Shown here: positions 45,564 to 53,993 of the stretch, in pieces | Numbering within the stretch: position 1 is the first letter of the stretch | Layout: each line of letters starts with the position of its first letter | Origin: Pseudomonas fluorescens | GTDB lineage: Bacteria; Pseudomonadota; Gammaproteobacteria; Pseudomonadales; Pseudomonadaceae | Length of the DNA stretch: 64,000 nucleotides | Assembly: GCF_902498195.1 (NCBI RefSeq) | Contig: NZ_CABVIY010000008.1 | Location: 186,001-250,000 of the forward strand | Direction of reading: 5' to 3' | Notes under the pieces: generated by a model | The model's database searches: none | Seen by the model: the letters and a program-made list of their open reading frames with translations, nothing else | Told to the model about the DNA's origin: nothing | Position numbers and translations under genes: made by a program

Positions 45564-45849
45564 GGTGTGGGGCTCCTTGGGTGACATAGCTCAAGCGACG
45601 GACGTGGGAAACGTCCGCTTGGGCAGAGTAAAAAATCCGCTTACCGCGTAGGAATTGCCCACTTGAGCGGGCTTTTGCAGGTTAACACCGCGACTTCCAG
45701 CAGAAAGGCGGTGCAATATATGGAAACAGATCGATCCGGCGTGACGGCGGCTTCCCGCCCGGCGTCCCGATAACTGTTGGTTTGAAAAAACCACGCAGGC
45801 GCCCGCAGAGGTGCACCCCTCAAACCTTGCCTTGATCCGTGAGAACGCT

Positions 45850-46332
45850 ATGGAACCCGGAAACGCCCAGCTGTCGATGACGGTATTGATGACCCCCGAC
45901 ATGGCCAATTTCTCTGGCAATGTTCACGGCGGTACCCTGCTCAAATACCTCGACGAAGTCGCCTACGCCTGCGCCAGCCGTTATGCCGGCCGCTACGTGG
46001 TGACCCTGTCGGTGGACCAGGTAATTTTCCGTGAGCCGATCCATGTCGGCGAGCTCGTGACCTTTCTTGCCTCGGTCAACTACACCGGGAACACCTCGAT
46101 GGAGGTGGGCATCAAGGTGGTGACCGAGAACATCCGTGAGCGCTCGGTGCGCCACACCAATAGCTGCTTCTTCACCATGGTCGCCGTGGATGACCAGCGC
46201 AAACCTGCGCCAGTACCGCCACTGCAACCGGAGAACAGCGAAGACAAGCGTCGCTACATCCAGGCCCAGCAACGTCGCCAGATTCGTCAGGAGCTGGAAA
46301 AGCGCTATCAGGAAATCAAGGGCGACGCCTGA
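45850..46332 (+). CDS. Acyl-CoA thioesterase, hotdog fold (cytosolic long-chain type)
   Basis: 160-residue hotdog thioesterase. MTPDMANFSGNVHGGTLLKYLDEVAYACASRY (about 12-43, in shorter motifs NFSGNVHGG with the catalytic Asn and Asp) and TLSVDQVIFREPIHVGELV identify the BFIT/Acot-like group. A basic helical tail (about 138-160) ends the protein. The start at 45850 lacks a strong ribosome site; a GTG at 45811 in the same frame is an alternative. The 286-bp gap upstream, divergent from the antiporter, shows no further feature. Confidence 0.88.
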   Translation: MEPGNAQLSMTVLMTPDMANFSGNVHGGTLLKYLDEVAYACASRYAGRYVVTLSVDQVIFREPIHVGELVTFLASVNYTGNTSMEVGIKVVTENIRERSVRHTNSCFFTMVAVDDQRKPAPVPPLQPENSEDKRRYIQAQQRRQIRQELEKRYQEIKGDA

Positions 46333-46368
46333 GGTAGCCAGGCAATTTGATGGCGCGCCTTAGGTAGC

Positions 46369-46446
46369 TTTCGCGAGCAAGCCCGCTCCCACACTGGATC
46401 TTTTTCGCACACAAAATCTGTATGTGGGAGCGGGCTTGCTCGCGAA
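46369..46446. repeat. REPIN (family A)
   Basis: TTCGCGAGCAAGCCCGCTCC and its complement form an inverted pair in the convergent gap between the thioesterase and pdxY genes. Confidence 0.9.
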
Positions 46447-46462
46447 CGGGGTCAACGCGAAA

Positions 46463-47335
46463 TCAGAGGCTGATCGGCATCGCTTCGAACCGCACCCGAG
46501 GATGGGCGATCCGGTCCTGTGCCCGCACCAGTTCCAGCTCATAGCTGGCGCAGGCCTGGGTTTCCAGCAACACCTCATGCACCGCCGACGCGGCGAATTC
46601 GAACGCGGCCACCAGGCTGTCCCCCAGCAGCACACGCGCCAGGAACAAGCCGGAAGTCAGGTCGCCTACGCCCACCGGCTGGCGCGGAAAGGCCAGCATC
46701 GGCCGTTGCAGATGCCAACTGCCCTCGGTCGTCACCAGCAACATCTCGAAGACGTCCGGGGCTTTGCCGGGATAGTCCAGGTGCTTGACCAGCACTGCTT
46801 TGGGCCCACGCGCCAGCAGCGCCCGCGCCATCGACAGGCAATCGAACAGCGACTGCGGCTTGCGCCCCGAGAAACTGTCGAGCTCCAGCTGATTCGGGCA
46901 CATGAAGTCGGCCACGGCGGCGGCTTCCTCCAGCAGGAAGTCGCTGACTTCCGCGGGCACGCTGCACCCCTTCTCGGGATGACCCATCACCGGATCACAC
47001 AGATAGAGCGCCTTGGGGTTCATCGACTTGATCCGCGCCACACCCGTGAGGATGGCCCGGCCCTGGGCCGCGCTGCCGAGGTAACCCGACAACACTGCGT
47101 CGCAATTACCCAGCTCGCCAATCGCCGCGATACCTTCCACCAGATCGGGGATTTGATGGGGCGCCAGCACATCACCGGCCCACTGGCCATATTGGGTGTG
47201 GTTGGAGAACTGCACGGTATTGAGCGGCCAGACATTCACCCCGACCCGCTGCATCGGGAAAACCGCGGCACTGTTGCCGGCGTGACCGAACACCACGTGG
47301 GACTGGATAGCGAGCAGATGGGGCGTACGTTTCAT
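46463..47335 (-). CDS. pdxY: Pyridoxal kinase PdxY
   Basis: 290-residue ribokinase-fold kinase phosphorylating pyridoxal to PLP in the salvage pathway. AIQSHVVFGHAGNSAAVFPMQ (9-29) and NTVQFSNHTQYG (39-50) are the substrate-binding segments, and CDPVMGHPEKG lies near 113. The anion-hole/catalytic VGVGDLTSGLFLA segment is near 220, with the catalytic Asp. Length matches PdxY rather than PdxK. Monocistronic; its 5' side faces the DUF3301 gene. Confidence 0.95.
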   Translation of the reverse strand: MKRTPHLLAIQSHVVFGHAGNSAAVFPMQRVGVNVWPLNTVQFSNHTQYGQWAGDVLAPHQIPDLVEGIAAIGELGNCDAVLSGYLGSAAQGRAILTGVARIKSMNPKALYLCDPVMGHPEKGCSVPAEVSDFLLEEAAAVADFMCPNQLELDSFSGRKPQSLFDCLSMARALLARGPKAVLVKHLDYPGKAPDVFEMLLVTTEGSWHLQRPMLAFPRQPVGVGDLTSGLFLARVLLGDSLVAAFEFAASAVHEVLLETQACASYELELVRAQDRIAHPRVRFEAMPISL

Positions 47336-47454
47336 GCGGTGAGTTTCCGTAAAACGATTGAAATTCGAGCGGCGCAGTATGCGACTAAACGCAGCCTGTA
47401 CGACAGACCGGCGACGCAGTTAAGCTGACACTATCTTGTTGGAGCGCCCTGTTG

Positions 47455-47868
47455 ATGCTGACCCTAGGAAATATTTTCGTGCTGATGATGCTCGCCACCG
47501 CGGGTGCCTGGCTGTGGCACAACCACGGTTTGCGCGAACGCGCGCTGGAGCGGGTCAAGCAGCATTGCAGCAACCTCGGGATCGAGTTGCTGGATGGTAA
47601 CGTGGCGCTGAAAAAAATGGCGTTCATCAAGGATGCCCGTGGTCGGCGGCGCCTGGCCCGTGTGTATAACTTTGAATTCACCGTGACCGGCGAAACCCGC
47701 CACAACGGCACCATCACTCAGTTCGGCGCCCACAGTGCGCAGATAGAACTGGCGCCCTACCCGATGCCCTTCGACGAGACCCCTCCCGTCGTCGATATCG
47801 TCAAGCCCACCGCCCAGGTGATTGAACTGAGCCATTGGCGGCAGGAACACAGCAAGTGGCGGCCTTGA
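47455..47868 (+). CDS. DUF3301 protein, single N-terminal membrane anchor
   Basis: 137-residue protein with an N-terminal membrane helix (LTLGNIFVLMMLATAGAWLW, about 2-21). It continues with the DUF3301 core: RERALERVKQHCSNLGIELLDGNVALK and a YNFEFTVTGETRHNG strand pair. A proline/histidine-rich tail follows. Conserved in gammaproteobacteria, function unknown. The ATG at 47455 follows GGAG by 12 bases. Divergent from pdxY. Confidence 0.88.
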   Translation: MLTLGNIFVLMMLATAGAWLWHNHGLRERALERVKQHCSNLGIELLDGNVALKKMAFIKDARGRRRLARVYNFEFTVTGETRHNGTITQFGAHSAQIELAPYPMPFDETPPVVDIVKPTAQVIELSHWRQEHSKWRP

Positions 47869-47876
47869 GGCGACCC

Positions 47877-47908
47877 GACCTGTAGGCGCCGGCGAAGGCT
47901 GCGATCGC
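47877..47908. repeat. Degenerate single arm of repeat family B
   Basis: CTGTAGGCGCCGGCGAAGGC then TGCGATCG resembles one arm (CTGTAGGAGCTGCCGAAGGC), with several changes and no partner. Confidence 0.6.
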
Positions 47909-47915
47909 TTGATGT

Positions 47916-48881
47916 TTAGCTGACCCGGCAGCCAGCCAAGCCACTCTGCAGCCAATCAACCTCCTGCGGCTCAGCGAAAATCAGTTCAATCCGCGAATCC
48001 TTTCGCCACTCACTCGGCTGCCATTGAAGCACCGAGTTATCCAGCGCATTCACCGACACCCACCCTCCGGCACTGTGGATAACCAGCTTCGCCCGTCGCC
48101 ATTCAAGCTTTCCAAGCCACAGCCCCACAAGCCCGGCATCGAATATCTGCCCCGGATGCCAGCGCCAGCCGATGCTCCAACCACCCTCCTGCTCCTGGCT
48201 CAAGCAAATCGGCTGGGACAGATCAGTCCAGATCGCCGGCACCTGCGCCAGTCCCTTGGGCACTACAAGGTTATCCACAGTGGCCACGCCCCTGGCCGCC
48301 AGACCAGGCAACTCGCTCAACGGCATCACTGCCTGTTGCGTCCAGTACAACGGACGAAGCGGCAATTGCGCGGCGACTCGCTGGCGATCGGCTTCATCCA
48401 GGTTTTCCGATTTGTTCATCAACAACAGGCCGGCACTGTCCAGCGCATCCTGTTGTGAAGGCGGCAGTGCCTTGCCGGTGGCGAGTGCCTGGGCGTCCAG
48501 CACCAGTACACTTGGCTGTACACTCAGTACACCTTGCCAGGGTGCTTCACCCAGTTGCCTGAGCAGCTGCGCCGGGTGTCCCAGTCCGGATGGCTCGATG
48601 AACAGGCGATCCGGTCGCGCCTTGCGCAGCAATCGGCCGAGCCCGATCTGAAAGGGCGCACCATTGACGCAACATAAACAGCCCCCGGCCACTTCACCCA
48701 GTGCGATACCATCAGTATCGCGGGTCAGCAACGCGGCATCGAGGCCGATCTGGCCGAACTCGTTGATCAACACCGCCCAACGCTCACCGTCCGGGCGTTG
48801 CGCCAGCAGGTGCTTGATCAGGCTGGTCTTGCCGGCTCCGAGCGGTCCGGCGATGACGTGGGTGGGAATGTTCTGCAACAT
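47916..48881 (-). CDS. COG0523 (CobW/YeiR-like) GTPase, probable zinc metallochaperone
   Basis: 321-residue G3E GTPase. Walker A GPLGAGKTSLIKHLL is near 12-26. The metal-binding CxCC motif is GGCLCCVNG near 70-78, NKSENLDEADR marks the nucleotide site near 177-187, and a C-terminal CobW_C-like region follows. The start at 48881 (MLQNIPTHV) was chosen because the 63 codons upstream in the open frame are Arg/Pro-rich with no homology. Its neighbours are a second COG0523 protein and zinc-uptake genes, so zinc delivery under limitation is the likely role. Confidence 0.88.
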   Translation of the reverse strand: MLQNIPTHVIAGPLGAGKTSLIKHLLAQRPDGERWAVLINEFGQIGLDAALLTRDTDGIALGEVAGGCLCCVNGAPFQIGLGRLLRKARPDRLFIEPSGLGHPAQLLRQLGEAPWQGVLSVQPSVLVLDAQALATGKALPPSQQDALDSAGLLLMNKSENLDEADRQRVAAQLPLRPLYWTQQAVMPLSELPGLAARGVATVDNLVVPKGLAQVPAIWTDLSQPICLSQEQEGGWSIGWRWHPGQIFDAGLVGLWLGKLEWRRAKLVIHSAGGWVSVNALDNSVLQWQPSEWRKDSRIELIFAEPQEVDWLQSGLAGCRVS

Positions 48882-48907
48882 GGTCAAAGGTTTCTGAGGG
48901 GGTAAGG

Positions 48908-49264
48908 ATGCGGTGGAGTGGATGGTGGTTACTGCTGACGCTTGCCGGGGGCGAGGCGATGGCCCAGGCCTGCGTGGTGCACAGCCAGGCGGAACGGCTC
49001 GACGTGAAAGTCTGTCAGCAGAACCGCAACATCCCGGAAGAACTCTTCGCCGACGGTTTCTGCCAGCCAACCCTGGCGGGTCAGAAAGTCGAGGTGCAGT
49101 ACGTCGACCAATGCCCCAGCGGTGCGTTCGGCGTGTGCAGCAACGCGCAAGTCGCCAATATGCCCTACCGGCAGGATATTCACTATTACGGCGTTGCCAC
49201 GGATGCGGCGTATTTGAGGCCGTTTTGCGAATCCCGGAGCCAGGGTACCTGGCTCAAGCCTTGA
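48908..49264 (+). CDS. Small secreted Cys-containing protein in the zinc island
   Basis: 118-residue exported protein. The signal peptide is MRWSGWWLLLTLAGGEAMAQ with cleavage after AMA (about residue 18). The mature part has five Cys (ACVVHS, VCQQN, FCQPT, DQCPSGAFGVCSNA, PFCES; six counting the last), suggesting disulfides or metal binding. Homologues lie beside COG0523 genes in other pseudomonads as I recall. GGTAAGG precedes the ATG. Divergent from the first GTPase (26 bp apart) and convergent with zigA. Function unknown. Confidence 0.78.
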   Translation: MRWSGWWLLLTLAGGEAMAQACVVHSQAERLDVKVCQQNRNIPEELFADGFCQPTLAGQKVEVQYVDQCPSGAFGVCSNAQVANMPYRQDIHYYGVATDAAYLRPFCESRSQGTWLKP

Positions 49265-49275
49265 GTGGCCACTGA

Positions 49276-50481
49276 TCAGGCCGCCTCATCAAACCACGGA
49301 CCGAATGGATCCGGCAGCAGGCGCCAGGTTTCAGCCCCCAGCGCCATTTCTTCATCGCTGAGCAAGCACTCGTCGAGTTCGGCGGTGAGTTGCGCAAAAT
49401 CAATGTTCTGCCCAATGAACACCAGTTCCTGGCGGCAATCCCCAGTGGACGCGCTCCAGTTTTCCATGATCGAGGCGATGCTCTCTTCATCCTGTGGCCA
49501 CTGGTCTTTCGGCACAAAACGCCACCAGCGCCCGGCAAACCCGTGACGCATCAAGCCGCCGGCCTGGGACCAGCTGCCGGCGTCCATGTGCTTGCTCGCC
49601 AACCAGAAAAAGCCCTTGGAGCGCAGCAGCGCGCCATTGAGCCACGGTCGGTCGATGAAGTTGAAGAACCGCTGCGGATGGAAGGGCCGACGTGCGCGAT
49701 AGGCGCGGGAGGCGATGCCGTATTCGTCGGTTTCCGGCACATGTTCGCCGCGCAGCTCCTTTAACCAGCCCGGAGCTTGCGCTGCCTTTTCGAAGTCGAA
49801 GCGCCCCGTATTGAGAATCTTCTCCAGCGGCACTTCGCCCATGACCATCGGGATGATTTCAGCCTGAGCGTTGAGTCGTTTCAGGATTGCCATCAGCTCC
49901 TGGCGTTCGCGGCTGCCGATCAGGTCGATCTTGCTGATCAAGAGGACATCAGCGAATTCGATCTGCTCGATCAACAGATCGGTGATCGCCCGTTCATCCT
50001 CTTCGCCCAGTGTTTCGCCACGGGACGCCAGGCTTTCGGCCGCCTGGTAGTCGAGCAGGAAATTGATGCCGTCGACCACCGTCACCATGGTGTCGAGCCG
50101 GGCAATATCGGTGAGGCTCTGACCCGCTTCATCGCGGAACGTGAATGTCTCCGCCACAGGCAGCGGTTCGGAGATGCCTGTGGATTCGATCAGCAGATAA
50201 TCGAATCGACCGTCACGGGCGAGCTTGCCCACCTCCTCCAGCAAGTCTTCACGCAAGGTGCAACAGATGCAGCCGTTGCTCATTTCCACGAGCTTTTCTT
50301 CGGCTCGATTGAGGCTGACATCGCGCTGGACTTCACTGCCGTCAATGTTGATTTCACTCATGTCGTTGACGATAACCGCGACGCGCAGTCCATCTCTATT
50401 ACGTAATATGTAATTAAGCAGCGTACTTTTACCGGCACCAAGAAAGCCCGACAGGACCGTGACAGGTAGACGATTGGGCAT
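49276..50481 (-). CDS. zigA: Zinc metallochaperone GTPase ZigA (COG0523)
   Basis: 401-residue G3E GTPase of the Zur-controlled ZigA type. Walker A LSGFLGAGKSTLLNY is at 10-24. The CxCC motif is SNGCICCTLREDLL (about 68-81), STGISEPLPVAETF near 100, and the NKxD-like SKID near 178. A C-terminal CobW_C domain (about 265-400) has HPQRFFNFID and FFWLASKHMDAGSWSQAGG. It diverges from folE2 across a 15-bp Zur-box-like palindrome. It is expected to deliver scarce zinc to essential enzymes. Confidence 0.92.
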   Translation of the reverse strand: MPNRLPVTVLSGFLGAGKSTLLNYILRNRDGLRVAVIVNDMSEINIDGSEVQRDVSLNRAEEKLVEMSNGCICCTLREDLLEEVGKLARDGRFDYLLIESTGISEPLPVAETFTFRDEAGQSLTDIARLDTMVTVVDGINFLLDYQAAESLASRGETLGEEDERAITDLLIEQIEFADVLLISKIDLIGSRERQELMAILKRLNAQAEIIPMVMGEVPLEKILNTGRFDFEKAAQAPGWLKELRGEHVPETDEYGIASRAYRARRPFHPQRFFNFIDRPWLNGALLRSKGFFWLASKHMDAGSWSQAGGLMRHGFAGRWWRFVPKDQWPQDEESIASIMENWSASTGDCRQELVFIGQNIDFAQLTAELDECLLSDEEMALGAETWRLLPDPFGPWFDEAA

Positions 50482-50521
50482 GATGAAAAATCCCTCATGG
50501 AAAAGGCATCGTTGATTTGAT

Positions 50522-50536
50522 TGTTATACTATAACA
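50522..50536. promoter_or_regulatory. Zur-box-like operator between zigA and folE2
   Basis: TGTTATA-C-TATAACA is a perfect 7-bp inverted repeat around one base, matching the gammaproteobacterial Zur core (GTTATANTATAAC). It lies 40 bases before zigA and 32 before folE2, so zinc-bound Zur could repress both. Confidence 0.87.
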
Positions 50537-50567
50537 TGTCATTTCAACTCTCACGATGGACCTGCTC

Positions 50568-51464
50568 ATGAATGCGCTGACTCTGCCGGATATCGCCACG
50601 CAGGCCTCACGCCAAGCCTTGCCACTGGAGTGGGTGGGCATGTGCGGAATTGCCCTTCCCATCTTGCTGGAGGGCGACCGACTGACTGCAACGGCTGATG
50701 CCGGTGTCAGCCTCGACAACGGTGAGGCACGCGGGATTCATATGTCGCGGCTCTACCTGGCATTGCAGATGTTGGAACAAGAAACGCTTTCGCCTGCCCT
50801 GCTTCGGCGGCTCTTGCAGTGTTTCCTCGATAGCCATTCAGGTTTGTCCAACAGCGCTTACCTGAAGATCCGCACTGACCTGCTGCTGAAACGGCCGGCG
50901 TTAGTCAGCGCTTTGGCCGGCTGGAAAACCTATCCCGTCAGCATCGAAGCGCGTCTGAAAAACGCAATGTTCCACGTGGAACTAAAAATCGACGTGCCTT
51001 ATTCCTCGACGTGTCCATGTTCAGCCGCCCTTTCTCGGCAGTTGATTCAGCAGCAGTTCATCGATGACTTTGCCAATCGCGCACTGCAACACGCCGACGT
51101 ATTGGCGTGGCTCGGTTCCCCCAAGGGCATCGTTGCCACACCGCACAGTCAGCGCAGCGTTGCCCAACTGAGCCTGCACCTGGATGACCATCTGGAACAC
51201 TTGCCGCTGATCGCGCTGATCGATGACGCCGAAGCCGTCCTCGGTACCGCTGTGCAAACCGCAGTGAAGCGCGCTGACGAACAAGCCTTCGCGTTGGCCA
51301 ACGGTCAAAACCTGATGTTCTGCGAAGACGCTGCCCGGCGGTTGAATCTGGCACTCAGGCAATCAACCGGCATCAGCGGGTTCCACGTGCGGGTGGTACA
51401 CGCAGAAAGCCTCCACGCCCACGATGCCGTCGCCGAAAGTTACTGGAACCGGGAGGCCGCATGA
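50568..51464 (+). CDS. folE2: GTP cyclohydrolase FolE2 (type IB, zinc-independent)
   Basis: 298-residue GCYH-IB converting GTP to dihydroneopterin triphosphate for folate synthesis using Mn or other metals instead of zinc. LPLEWVGMCGIALPI is near 20-34, LSNSAYLKIRTDLLLKRPAL near 98, and STCPCSAALSRQLI near 145 holds the active-site Cys. It replaces zinc-dependent FolE in zinc starvation. The start at 50568 (MNALTLPDI) is preferred; an ATG four codons upstream is in frame. It leads an operon and overlaps the next gene by ATGA. Confidence 0.93.
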   Translation: MNALTLPDIATQASRQALPLEWVGMCGIALPILLEGDRLTATADAGVSLDNGEARGIHMSRLYLALQMLEQETLSPALLRRLLQCFLDSHSGLSNSAYLKIRTDLLLKRPALVSALAGWKTYPVSIEARLKNAMFHVELKIDVPYSSTCPCSAALSRQLIQQQFIDDFANRALQHADVLAWLGSPKGIVATPHSQRSVAQLSLHLDDHLEHLPLIALIDDAEAVLGTAVQTAVKRADEQAFALANGQNLMFCEDAARRLNLALRQSTGISGFHVRVVHAESLHAHDAVAESYWNREAA

Positions 51465-52129
51465 TCCGTTGCCAGGCATTGCGTTGGGGCGCTCCAGGCC
51501 AACCGCTGACACCATCCCTCGATCTTGAGTTGACCACTGGCAGTCTGACGGCCGTGATCGGCGCCAACGGCTGCGGAAAAAGCAGCTTGCTCAAAGTCAT
51601 CGCCGGATTGCAAAAACCCCTCGCGGGAAAGATTGCCCTCAAGGTTCCACGCAAGGGCTCGCTGTCATTCCTGCCTCAGCAGCAACACCTGGATCGGCAA
51701 TTTCCCATCAGCCTTCAGGAACTGGTGGCCGCCGGATTCTGGGGCAGCAGGCAATCGCCTGAGCGTCGTCGACAACGCCTTGAGTCCGTACTGGACGATT
51801 GGTGCCTGACGGGCCTCGAACAGCGTCCGTTGATGGCCCTGTCCGGCGGTGAATTGCAACGTGCGCTGCTCGCTCGAATGGGCCTCTCGGATGCGCCACT
51901 CCTGTTGCTCGACGAACCCCATGCCGCGCTGGATGAACTCGGTCAGACGCTGTTGTGGAAGCATATCCACGGCTGGCATGCCGCCGGCCGAACCCTGCTG
52001 GTCGTGTGCCATGACCTGGCCGCCGTTCGCCAACACCTGCCTGACAGCCTGTTGATCAAAAGCAGCGGTTGCGTGTTTGGCTCAAGCATCGAGCTGATTC
52101 ATCAGCAACCCCGAACGCAGGTGGCCTGA
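51461..52129 (+). CDS. Zinc-type ABC transporter ATP-binding protein
   Basis: 222-residue ATPase of a metal (cluster 9) ABC transporter. Walker A GANGCGKSSLLKV is near 34-46. FLPQQQHLDRQFPISLQELV is the Q-loop region, LSGGELQRALLAR the signature, LLLLDEPHAALDE Walker B, and VCHDLAAVR the H-loop. Overlaps folE2 by 4 bases and the permease by 1. Probably a second, Zur-controlled ZnuC-like system; the main znuABC set may be elsewhere. Zinc specificity is inferred from context. Confidence 0.91.
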   Translation: MIRCQALRWGAPGQPLTPSLDLELTTGSLTAVIGANGCGKSSLLKVIAGLQKPLAGKIALKVPRKGSLSFLPQQQHLDRQFPISLQELVAAGFWGSRQSPERRRQRLESVLDDWCLTGLEQRPLMALSGGELQRALLARMGLSDAPLLLLDEPHAALDELGQTLLWKHIHGWHAAGRTLLVVCHDLAAVRQHLPDSLLIKSSGCVFGSSIELIHQQPRTQVA

Positions 52130-52995
52130 TGCTCACCGTCGCTCATCTATGGCAACCCTTCCACGAATTCGTCTTCATGCGCCGGGCGCTGCTCGGCGGC
52201 TTGGTGCTGGCGTGCAGCACGGCCCCACTGGGTGTGTTTCTGATCCTGCGACGGATGAGCCTGATCGGTGACGCCGTGGCCCACGGCATCCTGCCCGGCG
52301 CCGCCCTGGGTTTCTGGTTCGCCGGCTTGAGCCTCCCCGCGCTGACCCTCGGCGGCCTCGGCGCCGGCCTGGGCATGGCCGGGCTGGCTGCCTGGATTAC
52401 CCGTCGTACCGGATTGCGCGAGGACGCCAGCCTCGCGGCGATCTACCCGATTTCACTGGCCAGCGGTGTACTGATCCTGGGCCTCGCCGGCAAGCGCCTG
52501 GACTTGCTGCATCTGCTGTTCGGCTCGGCATTAGCGGTCGACGGCCCGACGCTGACCGGCATGCTCTGGGTCTCGGGCTTTAGCCTGATCGCCATGCTGT
52601 TGATCTATCGCCCCCTGCTGCTGGACACCCTCGACCCACTCTTCCTGCAAACCGTCAGCCGCCTCGGTCCCTTGGCGCATGGCGTTTTCCTCACGCTGGT
52701 GGTGTTGAACCTGGTGATCGGCTTCCAGGCCATCGGTGCCCTGATGGTGGTCGGCCTGATGATGCTGCCCGCCGCCGCGTCGCGTTTCTGGAGTCGCCGA
52801 TTACCGGTGTTGATCGCCGTGGCTGCGGTGCTTGGAAGCCTCTCGGTGTGGCTTGGCTTGTTGCTCTCGTTTCATTTTTCGTTACCCAGCGGGCCGGCCA
52901 TCGTACTGGTCGCGGGTGCTTTGTATCTGCTGTCCGTGGTGTTCGGACCGGTGCACGGTTTGCTGCGCCGCCCGCCTTTGCTCACATCCCAATGA
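52129..52995 (+). CDS. Zinc-type ABC transporter permease
   Basis: 288-residue ZnuB/MntB-family membrane subunit with about eight hydrophobic segments. RRMSLIGDAVAHGILPGAALGF (about 41-62) is the family signature, followed by REDASLAAIYPISLASGVL and GFQAIGALMVVGLMMLPAAASRF near 203. Its ATG overlaps the ATPase stop (TGATG), so translation is coupled. Eleven bases separate it from the binding-protein gene. Confidence 0.91.
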   Translation: MLTVAHLWQPFHEFVFMRRALLGGLVLACSTAPLGVFLILRRMSLIGDAVAHGILPGAALGFWFAGLSLPALTLGGLGAGLGMAGLAAWITRRTGLREDASLAAIYPISLASGVLILGLAGKRLDLLHLLFGSALAVDGPTLTGMLWVSGFSLIAMLLIYRPLLLDTLDPLFLQTVSRLGPLAHGVFLTLVVLNLVIGFQAIGALMVVGLMMLPAAASRFWSRRLPVLIAVAAVLGSLSVWLGLLLSFHFSLPSGPAIVLVAGALYLLSVVFGPVHGLLRRPPLLTSQ

Positions 52996-53006
52996 GGAGT
53001 TACCCG

Positions 53007-53882
53007 ATGCGCGCTTTACTTGTGCTGTTCAGTTTGATGCTGTCGATGTCGCTGTCCGCAGCGGAAAAACTTCAGGTAGTGACCAGCTTCAGCATCCTCG
53101 CTGACATGACGCATCAAGTCGGCGCAGAGCATATCCAGATCACCAACATGGTCGGCCCCGATGCGGATGCCCACACCTATGAGCCCACCCCTGACGACGG
53201 CAAGGCATTGTTGAAGGCCAATCTCATCATCAAGAACGGCCTGGGTTTCGAGCCTTGGCTGGATCGCCTGGTGACCAGCACCGAAACAAGGGCGCCGATG
53301 ATCAGCGCGAGCCAAGGGGTGATTCCGCGCACCCTGGATGAAGACGGCGAAACCATCCCCGACCCGCATGCCTGGCACAACCTGGCGAACACCGAGCTGT
53401 ACATTGCCAATATCACCAAGGCGCTGATTGCCGCCGACCCGGCGAACAAGGCCGACTATCAACGCAACAGCCAGGCCTACCTGAAGCAAATCCATGCCCT
53501 GCTCGCCGACGCCAGGGCCAGGCTCGGCTCGTTGCCGCCCGGCAACCGCAAGATCGTGACGTCCCATGACGCCTTTGGTTATCTCGGCCAGGCCTACGGC
53601 ATCGACTTCATGGCACCGCAGGGGCTGTCCACCGAACGCGAACCGTCAGCCGCCGAAGTCGCTGCGCTGATCACGCAGATTCGTCAGGCCAGGGTCAAGG
53701 CGGTGTTCATGGAAAACATCAAGGATGCGCGCCTGCTCAAGCAGATCGCCGACGAAAGCGGTGCCCGGATTGGCGGCACCCTGTACTCCGATGCGCTGGC
53801 GGCCAGCGGTCCGGCCAGTACGTTTATCGGGCTGTTCGAATACAACCTCAACACCCTGTACGACGCGTTGAACACGCCGTGA
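53007..53882 (+). CDS. Zinc-type ABC transporter periplasmic binding protein
   Basis: 291-residue cluster-9 metal-binding protein. The signal peptide is MRALLVLFSLMLSMSLSAA (cut about residue 19), then LQVVTSFSILADMTHQVG. Likely metal ligands are in DAHTYEP (His near 58), DPHAWHN (near 123) and TSHDAFGYL (near 189), with a late acidic residue. Unlike many ZnuA proteins it has no long His-rich loop, a pattern that also fits manganese-type receptors; zinc is preferred because of folE2, zigA and the Zur box. AATGAGGAG precedes the ATG. Confidence 0.9.
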   Translation: MRALLVLFSLMLSMSLSAAEKLQVVTSFSILADMTHQVGAEHIQITNMVGPDADAHTYEPTPDDGKALLKANLIIKNGLGFEPWLDRLVTSTETRAPMISASQGVIPRTLDEDGETIPDPHAWHNLANTELYIANITKALIAADPANKADYQRNSQAYLKQIHALLADARARLGSLPPGNRKIVTSHDAFGYLGQAYGIDFMAPQGLSTEREPSAAEVAALITQIRQARVKAVFMENIKDARLLKQIADESGARIGGTLYSDALAASGPASTFIGLFEYNLNTLYDALNTP

Positions 53883-53983
53883 TGGTGTTCGGCGAACGGG
53901 GGGCACGACAAACGTCTACATGACAGCGGCCCGTGTTTGCCTCTAATGTTGAGGCGCAAGCGCGTGTGATCGAAGCATCCGAG

Positions 53984-53991
53984 AACAATAA
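53984..53991 (+). promoter_or_regulatory. CA-type motif before the ThrRS-like gene
   Basis: AACAATAA matches AACAANAA and ends 2 bases before the ATG at 53994. It could be a Crc/Hfq site or chance; there is no catabolic link here. Confidence 0.3.
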
Positions 53992-53993
53992 CC

